DNA from: Bugula neritina
Lineage: Eukaryota; Bryozoa; Gymnolaemata; Cheilostomatida; Bugulidae
Assembly: GCA_964035545.1 (NCBI GenBank)
Contig: OZ037771.1
Location: 682,001-746,000, forward strand
Direction of reading: 5' to 3'
DNA: 64,000 nt
Part shown: positions 27,201 through 39,700 of the stretch, in pieces
Layout of the letters: each line of letters opens with the position of its first letter
How positions within the stretch are numbered: position 1 is the stretch's first letter
The notes under the pieces: model-generated
What the model was told of the DNA's origin: nothing
The model's input: the letters and a program-made list of their open reading frames with translations, nothing else
Database searches by the model: none
Position numbers and translations under genes: made by a program

Positions 27201-30200
27201 GCAGGTATTGAACGTGTAATAACTGGTAATAACAAGGTGAGAATTATCTGACTAGTCAAGAATGGGATCACGTTGCCAAGTAACCTATTTATGAAAATGT
27301 GTAAAATTAGAAAAAATTCCTTGCACCTCTTAGTAATATCTTACTCACTGCAAGCAGTTATGTAACATGAAAGAAGAGTGTCAATGTCTTAATTCTAGCA
27401 GAAACTTATGTAGCATGATATATTTCTTACCATAAAACTGTAAAAATATTTGCTACAAACATAACTTCTAAATCAGCAACTAACAGCCTCAGCATAGACT
27501 GTGGTAATAGGAAGTTCAATGTCAAAGTGATAATTGGTGTGACTAGCCTGGAATGTATGGCTATGTGCAGCTTGTGGCAGCCAGTACCATCGCTGATCTG
27601 ACTCAACTCCCTCTGGATGAGCAGCATGCTGTAGTAATCCGGCAGCTGTCTCTCACCTCGCTGTAGCACCGTCACCGACTTCAACTTCAACTCACTTCCT
27701 GTCTTCTTGCTCTGAGAAAAGAGAACTTTCCGTAAGATGGAAATAAGTTGTATACAAAGAAAGCTAGTGCAAATATCTCTGTTTATAAATAATGGCGTTT
27801 GGGGCAACCAGTTGATGTTTTGTTTTGTGTGTATTAATATTCAAGTGCAGAGTTATGCCCCCCTTTAGGAAAGTTTATATCGTTATGTAGTAATATCATT
27901 AGTATTATAGAATTGTTACTATGCAAGCTTTCAGGGAAAAAGCTATATAAAGCTTTCAGCTAAGTGACGAATGCTTTATGTATATACTGATATCACTCTC
28001 TCTGTACTACTCAACTAGCTAACATCTTCTGAGTACAATGAAACTTATTTATCCTAATTCTACAATATAAATAAAAATCACTGAGAATGATTGATGGAAT
28101 TTGTAAACCATGTTTGAAGAACTTTTCCATCAACAGTGCAATTATACAAAACCAGGTGAATTACTAAATATTAAACATTTCATTCAAATATCAAGCGGCA
28201 GCAGTTTTAAAGATAGTTGTCTATCCAAGCTATGTACTAGGTTAGCAGCACTGAGGGCTAAACTGCTGCCACTTACTGTGATAGTGAGTATGTGAGTAGG
28301 CAGCAAGTGTGTAGTGCTTGTAGAGTGCTCGGTGATGGAGTATTCCTCCGTGTCTATATTGTATTCGGGGACACAACTCTTCTGTGCTCTCACACCCTGT
28401 GATCAGATGGTCAGCAATCAGTTCATGAAATATTGTTGTTAAATCACTGCATTGTTTGTGAGCAAGGGTCGAGTAGAAAACTCCCAATACTCTGATGTAT
28501 AACTATAAAACTGACAACCATTCTTAAACACAGCGTAACATTCAATACACTGCCCCATGAGGTTGATAATTCATTGAGAACAACGTAATAAAGTATATAT
28601 AGTGTGATGGTTCAATGTACACATTATTCCACATAAGAAGATGATAATAGTATTTCTTAGTATGAAAGATGACCGCATGAACACAATGAGAATATGCTCT
28701 GAAATACCTAAACATGACATGCTATATGAGGGTAGGCTATTATTACCATGATTCTATATAATGCTGCAAAGTGTAAGTATAATGTGACTCAGCCTAGCTG
28801 TAGGTTATGTAATAGACTTAGCTCCAACATCTACTTACAAAATGATCAGCAAGCTTCTTGAACTGGATGAATAAATGAGGCTGGAATTCACTCATCCTTT
28901 CAACATTGAACGGCTGGTCTATAAGACACAGAAATGCAAGGTTCATATTCCAAAGTAAATGATAGTTGTTTGTTGCATATTGACAGGGGAAGGGCAGATA
29001 ACTTCTGTTAATGCAAGAAAACCGTGGAATTCCCGAGTCCTGAAGCAGCTGAAAGTCAACAAGAACTGCACATCTTCCCTGACTCGCCTGTTTACTCAGA
29101 GTGGTGAGTTCTTTCAGAACTAATAGCTCAGATTTTGTATCTTTCTAAGAATTGTCAACTCTTTTAATAAGTATAAGAAGTTGTCTTCTCCTGGTATAGC
29201 CTTAGATCTATTAGACTACTACTCTAAACTCACCTATGTTGTGGTGCGTATATTCAGCGTTCTCAGTGTTGAGTGTCTACAATATTGAAAGTCAGGTTGT
29301 AGTAAATAGTGTTAGGACAAATACAGCAAATGAAATAGAGTTCAATGTAATAGGCATATCATGGGAATACAACTCTATGAGGCATTGTACAAGTACCTTA
29401 GAAATCAGCGGTGAGCTGTCGGCATCATCTATGCAGTCAGTCTCATCAACTGATGAAATCTTAGCTGAAATAGTTCAGTTTATTTATTGTTATGTGGATT
29501 ATATACATATACATAAATTAATACTATAATATAATATATATTACATATACATTACCTAATACTATAATATATTATATATTACATATACATTACCTAATAC
29601 TATAATATGTTATATATTACATATACATTACCTAATACTATAATATATTATATATTACATATACATTACCTAATACTATAATATATTATGTATTATAGTG
29701 GGCCACTTTATAAATAGGTTTCAAAAATTTGGTTCTGTAGACAAACAACTCCATAGATAAACACTGCACCAACACTTTAGACTTTAGAGGTTTAGAATAG
29801 CCCTTGTCCTAATAACTAAAGACATACCACACAATATATTACTATAATACCAACTCTAATTAGATGATAGAAGTGAGTAGATCAACCAACTAACTTGCTT
29901 CATTCTCCTCTATAGAAATGCTCCTCTGTCTAATAACTTTGTTCACCAGCTTGTTTTCTTTAGAAAACGCATCTCTGTCCAGTCTAACGCTGAGATGGTG
30001 CTTCAAGTTGTCTGCATGTATCAGTTTGCCATTTTCTATAATCAAAAGATAGTCATGCTGTTTCAGAATGATCGCTCTTATTTCCGTAATTCCCTCACCC
30101 TATGCATTAAGGGCAATGCATTATAGCTGGTTATTCATAGTAAGGGAATTAACATGAAGATCAGAGTTGTGTCCGTAACAAATTGGTGTACTGATGTAAT

Positions 30201-30629
30201 AGTGCTCCTACCAGGAAGTTGATAAATCTTGGTTTTCTTCTTCCTGCAGCAACGGCAGCAGCATTTGCAGTTGTGAAAAACATTCTTCACATTTCTATTT
30301 TAACAAAATAAACAATGAACATTAGCCAATAAACAGTAGACAATAAACAGTAGCCAATAAACAGTAGCCAATAAACAGTAGCCAATAAACAGTAGCCAAT
30401 ACACAGTAGCCAATAAACATTAACCAGTAAACAGCAATCAACAAACAGTAGCCAATACACATTTCAATTGCATAATAATATAATATGTATTATGACCATA
30501 TTGCTTCATGTTATATTATATTATATTACACCACACTTACATGATATTATATAATATAATCAAAGCTGCAATGAGGAATATGGTTCCATATCCAAGGAGC
30601 ATGTACAGCTCATTTGAGAGGGCACTCAT
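24213..30629 (-). CDS. Membrane-anchored tandem tyrosine-phosphatase-like protein, both domains inactive
   Basis: Exons (5' to 3' on minus): 30541-30629, about 30192-30294, 29895-30099, 29397-29464, 29096-29126, 28839-28918, 28277-28396, 27548-27711, 26554-26683, 26183-26420, 25959-26035, 25660-25794, 25376-25516, 24969-25122, 24516-24623, 24213-24358; about 662 aa. The N-terminus is nine residues, then a membrane helix (MLLGYGTIFLIAALIILYNI), then a Cys/Lys cluster (CKCCCRCCRKKK) that could be palmitoylated. D1 is shortened: YWP-like and alpha-E regions are visible, but no NRY/DFW half and no WPD. The loop where CSAGVGRTG should be reads HSSETRYIAAV. D2 is full length (RNRSVGILP; FIATEWP..TPFWRLI; YPQFWPSDEP) but has WPC for WPD and VVSRDGAGKCG for the P-loop, so Cys is Ser and Arg is Lys. 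It is predicted to bind rather than dephosphorylate. The exon 2 donor and the true start (more 5' exons could exist) are uncertain. Confidence 0.82.
24714..24954. repeat. 22-bp minisatellite in a PTP-gene intron
   Basis: Eleven units of GTGTGCGTGCGTGTGTGTGA plus AT. It lies between the D2 P-loop exon and the WPC exon. Confidence 0.93.
26700..27003. repeat. 11-bp repeat (CTAGGTGGGTA) beside a PTP exon
   Basis: About 27 units of CTAGGTGGGTR. On the gene strand each reads TACCCACCTAG, a weak acceptor-like motif, just upstream of the acceptor at 26684. Confidence 0.88.
29518..29696. repeat. AT-rich 38-bp repeat in a PTP intron
   Basis: Four to five units of CTAATACTATAATATATTAT followed by ATATTACATATACATTAC. 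Confidence 0.85.
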
Positions 30630-31799
30630 TCTTGCTTCTGTTTGACTTCACAACCTTTACTTCAAGGCCACATGCAACGTCCTCACTTTAGCATAGTCTA
30701 GTGACTCACTGCTAGTGACTCACACACTAGCAACTATGTGAGTGAGTAATTGCTTGGAAACTAAAATAGTCCATGGTTTAGTTTGTGAAATGTGTTTACA
30801 ATTTAATAGTTTGACAGAAATTAAAATAGACCAGCACGTGAGAAGGGAAAGACACATTGCTATCATAAACTTAGTAGTGCTGCCCACTAAATGTTTTGGT
30901 TTATATTCATGCTATATTCAGCTTGTATATTTTTAAGTGTGCCAACACCTTTTACCGTTAGCCCCCCCTTGCAACTTTTAACCCTAAATTCCCCCCTACA
31001 ATTTTTTTCTCAAGCACTGTGGTGATGCTGAAAATTGTGTATAAGAAAGCTGTTGAAATAAGTCATTGGATTGAATGCTATTATATAGGACACACAGCCT
31101 CTAGAACCATGAGAACACTGTAAATAAAATGCTACATACGTGACAGTCTTAGTACACATTTTCTTGCACAAGTAGCAGCATGCACCATTCGAAATGACAG
31201 ACAAAACATTGAAGGGTGGTGTCTACACGCCACATGAAATGCTATAAAATAATTATTAGTCTACAGTCTAAACCCTAGGTAATATCTAAGATTTGCAAAG
31301 CAAGCTAAACTCACCAAAATGTCAGTTTACGGCCTTGTTTGAACAAAGCTTCGTCCACTAAGCCCTTTGGTACAACTAACACTCACAAAAGTCAACCACA
31401 GTTTGTATAACTGAGTGTTTATGGCTAAGATATCGGCATTATATCATCCTTACCTTAAACCCCTGGTACCTCCATATACAACATTGATTAGCCTTAGATA
31501 GAGGAAGAAATATGGTGCTATAAGTGGGGCGTAAAAGAACCCACCCTTTAAACTGCTGTATAAACTAAGGTCATGTCAATAGAATTTACTTTATACAGAG
31601 TAAAGAGTATTTAGATAATGCTTCAACACACAACTATAAAGACATGCTGTACAGTCCAGTGAAGCTGAATGATATATCTATGAAGACATGTGTGCAGCTC
31701 TCATACGCAAACTATTAACTATTTTGATATCTGAACTGCTGTAATTGTAAAAATGTGTGTGTATATCTTAGTACAACACCATCAGCTTTAAGAGTTATC

Positions 31800-32350
31800 C
31801 TCTCAACACACACTATACTGTAGATATATACACTACCACTATACTGTAGATACATACACTACCACTATACTGTAGATACATACACTACCACTATACTGTA
31901 GATACATACACTACCACTATACTGTAGATACATACACTACCACTATACTGTAGATACATACACTTACACTACCACTATACTGTAGATACATACACTACCA
32001 CTATACTGTAGATACATACACTTACACTACCACTATACTGTAGATACATACACTTACACTACCACTATACTGTAGATACATACACTTACACTATACTGTA
32101 GATACATACACTACCACTATACTGTAGATACATACACTACCACTATACTGTAGATACATACACTTACACTACCACTATACTGTAGATACATACACTACCA
32201 CTATACTGTAGATACATACACTTACACTACCACTATACTGTAGATACATACACTTACACTATACTGTAGATACATACACTACCACTATACTGTAGATACT
32301 TACACTTACACTATACTGTAGATACATACACTACCACTATACTGTAGATA
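31800..32350. repeat. Minisatellite with two unit types
   Basis: Units of ACTATACTGTAGATACATAC alternate with linkers ACTACC and ACTTACACTACC in a patchy higher-order pattern, about 20 units. Confidence 0.9.
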
Positions 32351-32559
32351 GGTTAACACTGTGTGCTAGCCCTACACTCCCTGGAGGTAGAGTGTTTTGA
32401 TATTGCTGTCAGCAGCTGCCTCTGAGGGCATTGCCCGTAGCATCAAGTGCAAACTCTCACCAACTGTTTCCAGTTTACTCCACTGTACATAGCAAGCTGC
32501 TGCATATAATATGAACTCTTAGCTTCATAATGAATGCCTGATAGTCCACTGTCCTTGCG

Positions 32560-32880
32560 CTGTTAGTTCTAGCCCAGTATGTAATGTAGGGGAGGGGGGT
32601 TAGTTCTAGCCCAGTATGTAATGTAGGGGAGGGGGGTGTTAGTTCTAGCCCAGTATGTGATGTAGGAGGGGGTTGTTAGTTCTAGCCCAGTATGTGATGT
32701 AGGAGGGGGGGGGGGGTGTTAGTTCTAGCCCAGTATGTGATGTAGGAGGGGGGTGTTAGTTCTAGCCCAGTATGTGATGTAGGAGGGGGGGGGTGTTAGC
32801 TCTAGCCCAGTATGTGATGTAGGAGGGGGGGGGGGTGTTAGCTCTAGCCCAGTATGTGATGTAGGAGGGTGGGGGGTGTC
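32560..32880. repeat. 39-bp G-rich minisatellite
   Basis: About eight units of GTTAGTTCTAGCCCAGTATG followed by TGATGTAGGAGGGGGG. The poly-G run varies from about 5 to 11 bases. Confidence 0.9.
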
Positions 32881-33716
32881 AGTAGATGTGACCAAGCAGA
32901 CAGTTACCTGATCACCTCAAGGCTCAAACTATTGAGTTTCGGTCAGTCAGTACTTTAATGAATTATTTAGTATTTGAGCTTTCAGTACAAATTTGTAAAA
33001 ACAAACTACTTCTGTATGCATAGTGCTTTAATGAAAGCCCACAGAGACTGTGTACAATAAATGATGTGAGGGTATTCAGTTTCTACACTTGGCACAGAGC
33101 AAATTATTGTACACTTTTATTGTTAATGTTGAAATTGAAAGCTGCATACACTGCAGAAACTTGAAAAGATGAACTATTTCTGAGAGTACTCGATGTCTAC
33201 AGAACTTGATGTCTTAAGGAACTAAAGAATTCCAATTTTATTTTTAGTTTCTAATTATTTTTCATGTTAGTGAAGATGGCACAAAACAAGTAAATATTAA
33301 GTATTCACATAATATATTTGTACACGATAAATAAAAATATATTGTATATTTTGTGCTTCTATTGAGGTAAAAATAACACATATTTCTCACTTACAACATA
33401 TGAGTGTAGGTTAAAGAGCATATATAATTCTGACTTACAGCAAATGAGTGTAGGTTAAAGAGCATATATTCAGACTAGTTTTGAACCCTGAATTGAATAA
33501 TTTACCACAATATTACAATATGTACGACATTACAACAAGAATGTATGATATTACGATATGTATTTATGATATTACGATATGTATGTATGTACGGCACTTA
33601 ATTTACAATCTCACTTGATGGTGAAATATTTCTGGGATAGAGATGTGCATACAATAATTTCAAATGTTCACAGAAGTATAAACATAACATAATCATAAAA
33701 TGAAATATTCTTATAA

Positions 33717-36700
33717 CTATGCAGTCCAAGCAGTGGCCGAGTAGCCTTTCTCTTGGTAGTCTTTATACACATCGGGGTACTCTGCACCCCACCCCTTACT
33801 CTGTCTACTCATGGCTTCTCGCTGCTTCTCTTTATTATCCTTCTTACGTTCCAACAGAGCTGAACCGGCTGAGGCTGAGTCGCCCAAAGCCCTCCTGGAC
33901 TTACTCTTGGTCTGCAGCACCGGAACCATCGTGTTACTGACGAACACAGCCCGAGTTGCTTGAGCTCTGCTATAGAAAATGGCTGCCGGTGAGCAACCAT
34001 CTGGCTCTTCGTAATTCATTGCGGCGTAGATTTGCTGAGTCACATGACTGACGGTGGCTGGGGCAGCGTCGACGTGCATGTAATCAAAGTCTGCTGCTGC
34101 ATTGTCGTAACTCTTCACCGTGAAGGAAGTGTCCTCGGGGTGGAGGTGTCTGTAGTGGTCCCGTAACTCCACAGTGATGCGAGTAATGAAGTCACACAAG
34201 TGGCAGTGATACAGTTTTTTAGGTTTGACAGGGGGAGGACAACTCCAATGCAAGGCGCTGCTCTCATTGTTGATGTGGATGTTAGTGATGTGACTAGTGA
34301 CGGTGCGTCTCTCAACGCAGACAAACCCACACAACTTACACTTGTACTTAGGGGCAATATACCCATCCACCCGCATGGTGGTGGAGATTATGAAGTCCTT
34401 TGCAGCGGGCATGTGGGAGTTAAGTCCCCTGTATAAGCTGGTAAACTTCTGATACTCCTCTTCTCTCTTATTATGAGTGACTTGAGGCTCGACATCACGC
34501 GACAGCAGACTATCTCCGCTGCCTTCCACTGGCTGAGCGACTTCCTGAGAGACAGACGGGTGGACGGACTTGACATGAGCGGCCAGGTTGTCCTGGTCCC
34601 GGGTCGTGTAGTAGCACTTGTCACAGCTGAATATCCTCGGCAACTTCCTCTTATGTGTGATGTCATCTCGGTGCTTCTGGCTGTCCACGCTGCTCCTATG
34701 TTTCATTACCACTTCCGGCTCAGCGCTGCGGCTTTCTGTCGACTGGAGTCGTCTTTTCTTCAACTTAGAGACTGGTGACATCACATCCTGGACGGAGCTC
34801 TCAGTCTGGACAGGAAGTGGTTTGGACTCAGCAGAGCTGGAAAGAGATTTAGACTTGGCAGAGCTGGGCAGAGATCTAGACTTGGCAGCACGTCTGATGT
34901 TGGCGGCTGTGCCGACGTAAGACTTGAGTATGGAGAGGTCGTCAATCTTGTGCTTACCCCGCAGATGGCGGTAGATGTTGCTCATGTTGTTGGTACTGAA
35001 TGGGCATATCCTGCAGAAGTACGGCCGGTGCCCTTTGTGTATGTTCATATGCTGCCGCATGCGAGTCATAAACAGCGCCGTGTACGAACACAAGTGACAC
35101 TTTATCAATTTGGGAACTTTGTTGACATTTCGAGCCTCGTGGAGTTTCCTGTGATTCTGGAGCCAGTGCTCGTGCTCCGACGAGAAGTCACACTGCTCGC
35201 ACTTGTACGTGCCGACGTGGCGAGTCAAGTGTGTGGTGTATTCCTCCTCTGTGGAGAACTCCAGTCGGCACTTGGCGCAGTGGAACTTCTCCCAGCCGGC
35301 AGGGTTGCCACGGTTACTGCTGACACTAGGGGAGCTCTCGGAGCTCTGAGGTATGATTACTTCTTCACTGACTGTCTTTACAGGAGACGGAGTGCCTTGG
35401 GAGCAGACGTGAGTCTTCCATTCACTCAGCAGCTTAGTTCTAAAAAGAAATGCAAACTATACATCTATTTATCTATACATCTATTTATCTATACATCTAT
35501 ATATCCATACATCTATATATCTATATACATCTATATATCTATACATCTATATATCTATACATCTATATATCTATATATCTATACATCCATACATCTATAC
35601 CTCTATATACATCTATATATCTATACATCTATACCTCTGTATACATCTATATATCTACACATCTATATATCTATACATCTATATATCTATACATCTATAC
35701 ATCTATACCTCTATATACATCTATATACATCTATATATATCTATACAGTATATTTCTGGCTATAATTCTGGTCAGAGTAACAGCTATACGATTCCAAATT
35801 ATATTATCAACTCTCTCTTTATGTAAAGTATTTACACTGAAATACCTTTTATTTTTATTGTTAAGAGTTGAATTATATGAAATAAACGAATAATCTAAAG
35901 GAGCACCTAAAGTCACAGTCATCACAAATATACTCTCCATCATCCTCTCCGTCACTCTCTTCTTCTACTTTGTCTTTGGAGGTAGAAATCAGTCCCATAA
36001 CGTGTTGCTAAGGTGATGAAACAAACATATAAACAACCTATGCTTTTAAAGATCAACATTAAAACGTACAAATTATATAACTGCATATAGATGAGAAAGG
36101 ATATAGAAAACGTGGCCACTAGTACACACAGTTCTTAGAGTATGTAGAGAGTAAGTGTAGAGTATGTGTAGAGTAAATGTAGAGTAAGTGTAGAGAGTAA
36201 GTGTAGAGTATGTGTAGAGTAAATGTAGAGTAAGTGTAGATTAAGTGTAGAGTAAGTGTAGAATAAGTGTAGAGTAAGTGTAGAATAAGTGTAGAGTAAG
36301 TGTAGAGTAAGTGTAGAGTAAGTGCAGAGTAAGTGTAGAGTAAGTGCATAGTAAGTGTAGAGTAAGTGTAGAGTAAGTGTAGAGTAAGTGCATAGTAAAT
36401 GTAGAGTAAGTGCATAGTAAGTGTAGAGTAAGTGTATAGTAAGTGTAGAGTAAATGTAGAGTAAGTGCATAGTAAGTGTAGAGTAAGTGTAGAGTAAATG
36501 TAGAGTAAGTGCATAGTAAGTGTAAAGTGTAGAGTAAATGTAGAGTAAGTGCATAGTAAGTGTAGAGTAAGTGTAGAGTAAGTGTAGAGTAAGTGTAGAG
36601 AATGTGGTACAATACCTCTACATGCAGGTTGTACTGCTTCTTATCCACAGTCATGTAGTTGCACATGGCACACTTCTTGATGACGTGCATCTGCTGCACG

Positions 36701-39700
36701 TGCCTAGTCAACTCGTCCGAGTAGGATGTGCGGAAGTTGCAGAGGTTACACTTGAGGTGCCGCGACTCGGCGGTGGTTTTGGCGGTCCCTTTGGGGGCGG
36801 TGGTGGTGAGGAAGACAGGGGGTGGTCTCTTGTGTACACTCCTGTAGTGTCTCTTCATCACGTCGTTAGCCAATGAGGAGAAAGCACACAGAGTGCAGTG
36901 ATACCGAGGCAGATGTTTGAGCTGGTGCAGACGCCACTGTCTATCCCCGTCTGTGCTGAAGTCACACTCGCCACAGTAGTACCTCTTCTCTGTCAGGTCT
37001 GCACCAGACAGGTCAAGGTTGACTGCGGGGGTCTCTGCGGGAGTCTTTGTAGGCGTCTCTGCGGGCGTCTCCAACGTTTCAACTGCTGGCTCTGGCTCCT
37101 CCCGGGCAGGAAGTTCAGGAACGAGTGAGACGGGCGGAGAGCCGAACTGTTGCTTGTGTTTGTTAGTAGCAATGGCCGGACAGATGGTGGACTTGGAGGA
37201 TGCGCAGTGTGTGGGTGTGCAGTGCTCGTGATCGTGTCGCAGGCGGTAGTGTCTGTTCATGTTACTCGAGTGATTGCTAGTGTAGAAACACTCTTTATAA
37301 GTACATGTGTACTTAGCTTCCCCAGTGTGTGTTTGGATGTGGAAAGCCAACTGCTTGTTTGTTTTGAAGCCCTTCTCTTTGCAGTAGCTGCACTGGAACG
37401 GGGGCAGATCTTTGTGCACTGTTGAGTGAATCTCCATACCCAGCTTCTGATTGGTGGAGAACTTACAGAGGAGACATTTCATTCGCTTTTGAGCATGTGG
37501 CAGCTCAAACAGGTTCTTCTTCACACCGTCGACGTTTATAGAAGTGAAAGGCTGCCCAGCCTCCTCGGAGCTGCCTACAGCGGAAGCAGCTCCATCATCA
37601 AACTGGTAGTTGGGGAGAAGAGCCAGACTGCCGTCTTTCAGATGAGTGTTGGTGTGCCAGTTGATGGAGTCGGGGGTGAGAAATCCCCCCTTACCGCAGG
37701 CCCAACATGAGTACGGGGGAGTCTTCTTGTGGACGATGGAGTGAATGGCCACTATGACCTCGCTCTCACTGCAGAACTCACAGGAAGCGCAGCGGTACCG
37801 GGATGGAGAGAGCGTGCCTTGAGAGATGGGTATGACCCCGTTGTGTTTCAGTCTATAGTGACGGTTCATGTTGCTGGAGTGGTTGCTGGTGTAGGAGCAG
37901 TTAGCGTGTGAGCAGGAGAACTTGTTCTCTCCAGTGTGACTCTGTATGTGCAGGTTGAGCTTCTTGATGGAGCTGAATGGTCCACTGCCGCAGACGTTGC
38001 AGGTGAAAGGGGCAGCGCCCTTGTGCACCACAGAGTGGATCTGCAGCGCCACACGGTGGCTGTTGGCGAAGGAGCAGAGGAGACACTTGAACTTGCCGGT
38101 GGTGAAGAACTCCTTCAGATGCTGCTCATTGTGCTGCCTGATCTCTGAGCATGTCCTCCCTACGAACCGACACCCCTCCCTGCAACAGTACGCACAGTAT
38201 ACAACAGTAGGCACAGTATACAACAGTAGGTACAGTATACAACAGTAGGCACAGTATACAACAGTAGGCACAGTATACAACAGTACGCACAATATACAAC
38301 AGTACGCACAGTATACAACAGTAGGCACAGTATACAACAGTACCCACAGACTCCCCCCCCCCACACACACAGACTGAGTGGTCAGACAACTCCCACACAC
38401 TGATACACAGTCACAATAATAAGCTGTATATAAGAGATAAGTTGTATATAAGAGATAAGTTGTATATAAGAGATAAGTTGTATATAAGAGATAAGTTGTA
38501 TATAAGAGATAAGTTGTATATAAGAGATAAGTTGTATATAAGAGATGAGTTGTATATAAGAGATAAGTTGTATATAAGAGATAAGTTGTATATAAGAGAT
38601 AAGCTGTATATAAGAGATGAGTTGTATATAAGAGATAAGCTGTATATAAGAGATAAGCTGTATATAAGAGATGAGTTGTATATAAGAGATAAGCTGTATA
38701 TAAGAGATAAGCTGTATATAAGAGATGAGTTGTATATAAGAGATAAGTTGTATATAAGAGATGAGTTGTATATAAGAGATAAGTTGTATATAAGAGATGA
38801 GCTGTATATAAGAGATAAGCTGTATATAAGAGATAAGTTGTATATAAGAGATAAGCTGTAACACTCACTTGTGACAGAGGTACTTCTTCTTCCCACCAGA
38901 TGAGTAAATAGTCTCGTACTCATTGGATCCACTGGTATCCATGAACATATCTTCATGACTACTGTTACCATAGTTACTGTTACCGTGGTTACTGTTACCG
39001 TGGTGACTGTTGGCATGACTGCTGTTACCGTGGTTACCGCTAGCCTTAATGGGGCTACTCTGCAACAGGAACTCACTAAACAAGGGGTGGTCGAACTGAG
39101 AAGTGAAGAGAGACTGCTCGCGGCTCAGGTTAAACCTTTCACTGTTCCTCAGCTGTTCCCGGGGCCTGAGTCGCCCACCGCTCTTAGTACCTTCCGCACT
39201 AGCGGGTGGTTGGCCCGCCCTGCCTTGCTTGTTTGTAGAGTTAGTGTCTGTAGGTGATCTGGTCGTGTCCCTTGCTTCAATAATAATATCTTCTGGCTCG
39301 TCCACACTGGAACAGTTGTTCTCTAAAACCACAACACCATCAAGCCTAAACCAATCAAATCAATTCATTAAATCAAATAACTTAGTTAAGAAATATATTA
39401 CACGTATATATCTATCATAATCTCATGCTATTCAAACTTTTAACCAACCGACCTGGCGACGACACGTGGAAGCTCTCGCACTCTACGCTAGCTGTTTCAT
39501 CACTTCCTGTGCGACCTCCGGCGGTGTTCAAGGACATAATAGAGGACACAGTGTTGACCTTCTCTATGATCAGCTCACACCCGTCATTCTCCGCTGCTAT
39601 TGGCTCGGGGCCATCTTCCGGACAAGTGGAGTCGGGAACAGAGCTGACAGCATTTCCTGTGTCCGGCTCGTCTACGTCGTCTACGACTATCACCGACCGG

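Larger units (their letters stand above)
30630..33716. other. Region between PTP start and zinc-finger gene end
   Basis: No convincing coding exon. It holds two minisatellites listed separately. If the PTP gene has an ectodomain, its exons would have to be here, but nothing resembling fibronectin, Ig or signal sequence was seen on the minus strand. Confidence 0.5.

Noticed and set aside
28397-28838. Missing D1 exons of the PTP (NRY and DFW segments)
   Set aside because: The intron was read on the minus strand in all frames and nothing resembling these motifs was found; the flanking exons already join in phase.
30742-30936. 64-aa plus-strand frame with CEMCLQF...H-like spacing, a possible zinc finger
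   Set aside because: Short, no splice context, spacing does not match C2H2, and no neighbouring coding signal.
38382-39076. Frames with YIRDKL, LISYIQ or LSLIYS repeats, and the fusion of these with the finger exon into one 875-aa frame
   Set aside because: An 18-bp repeat is open in all frames; the splice sites at 38868/38180 and the completed C-x4-C finger show it is an intron.
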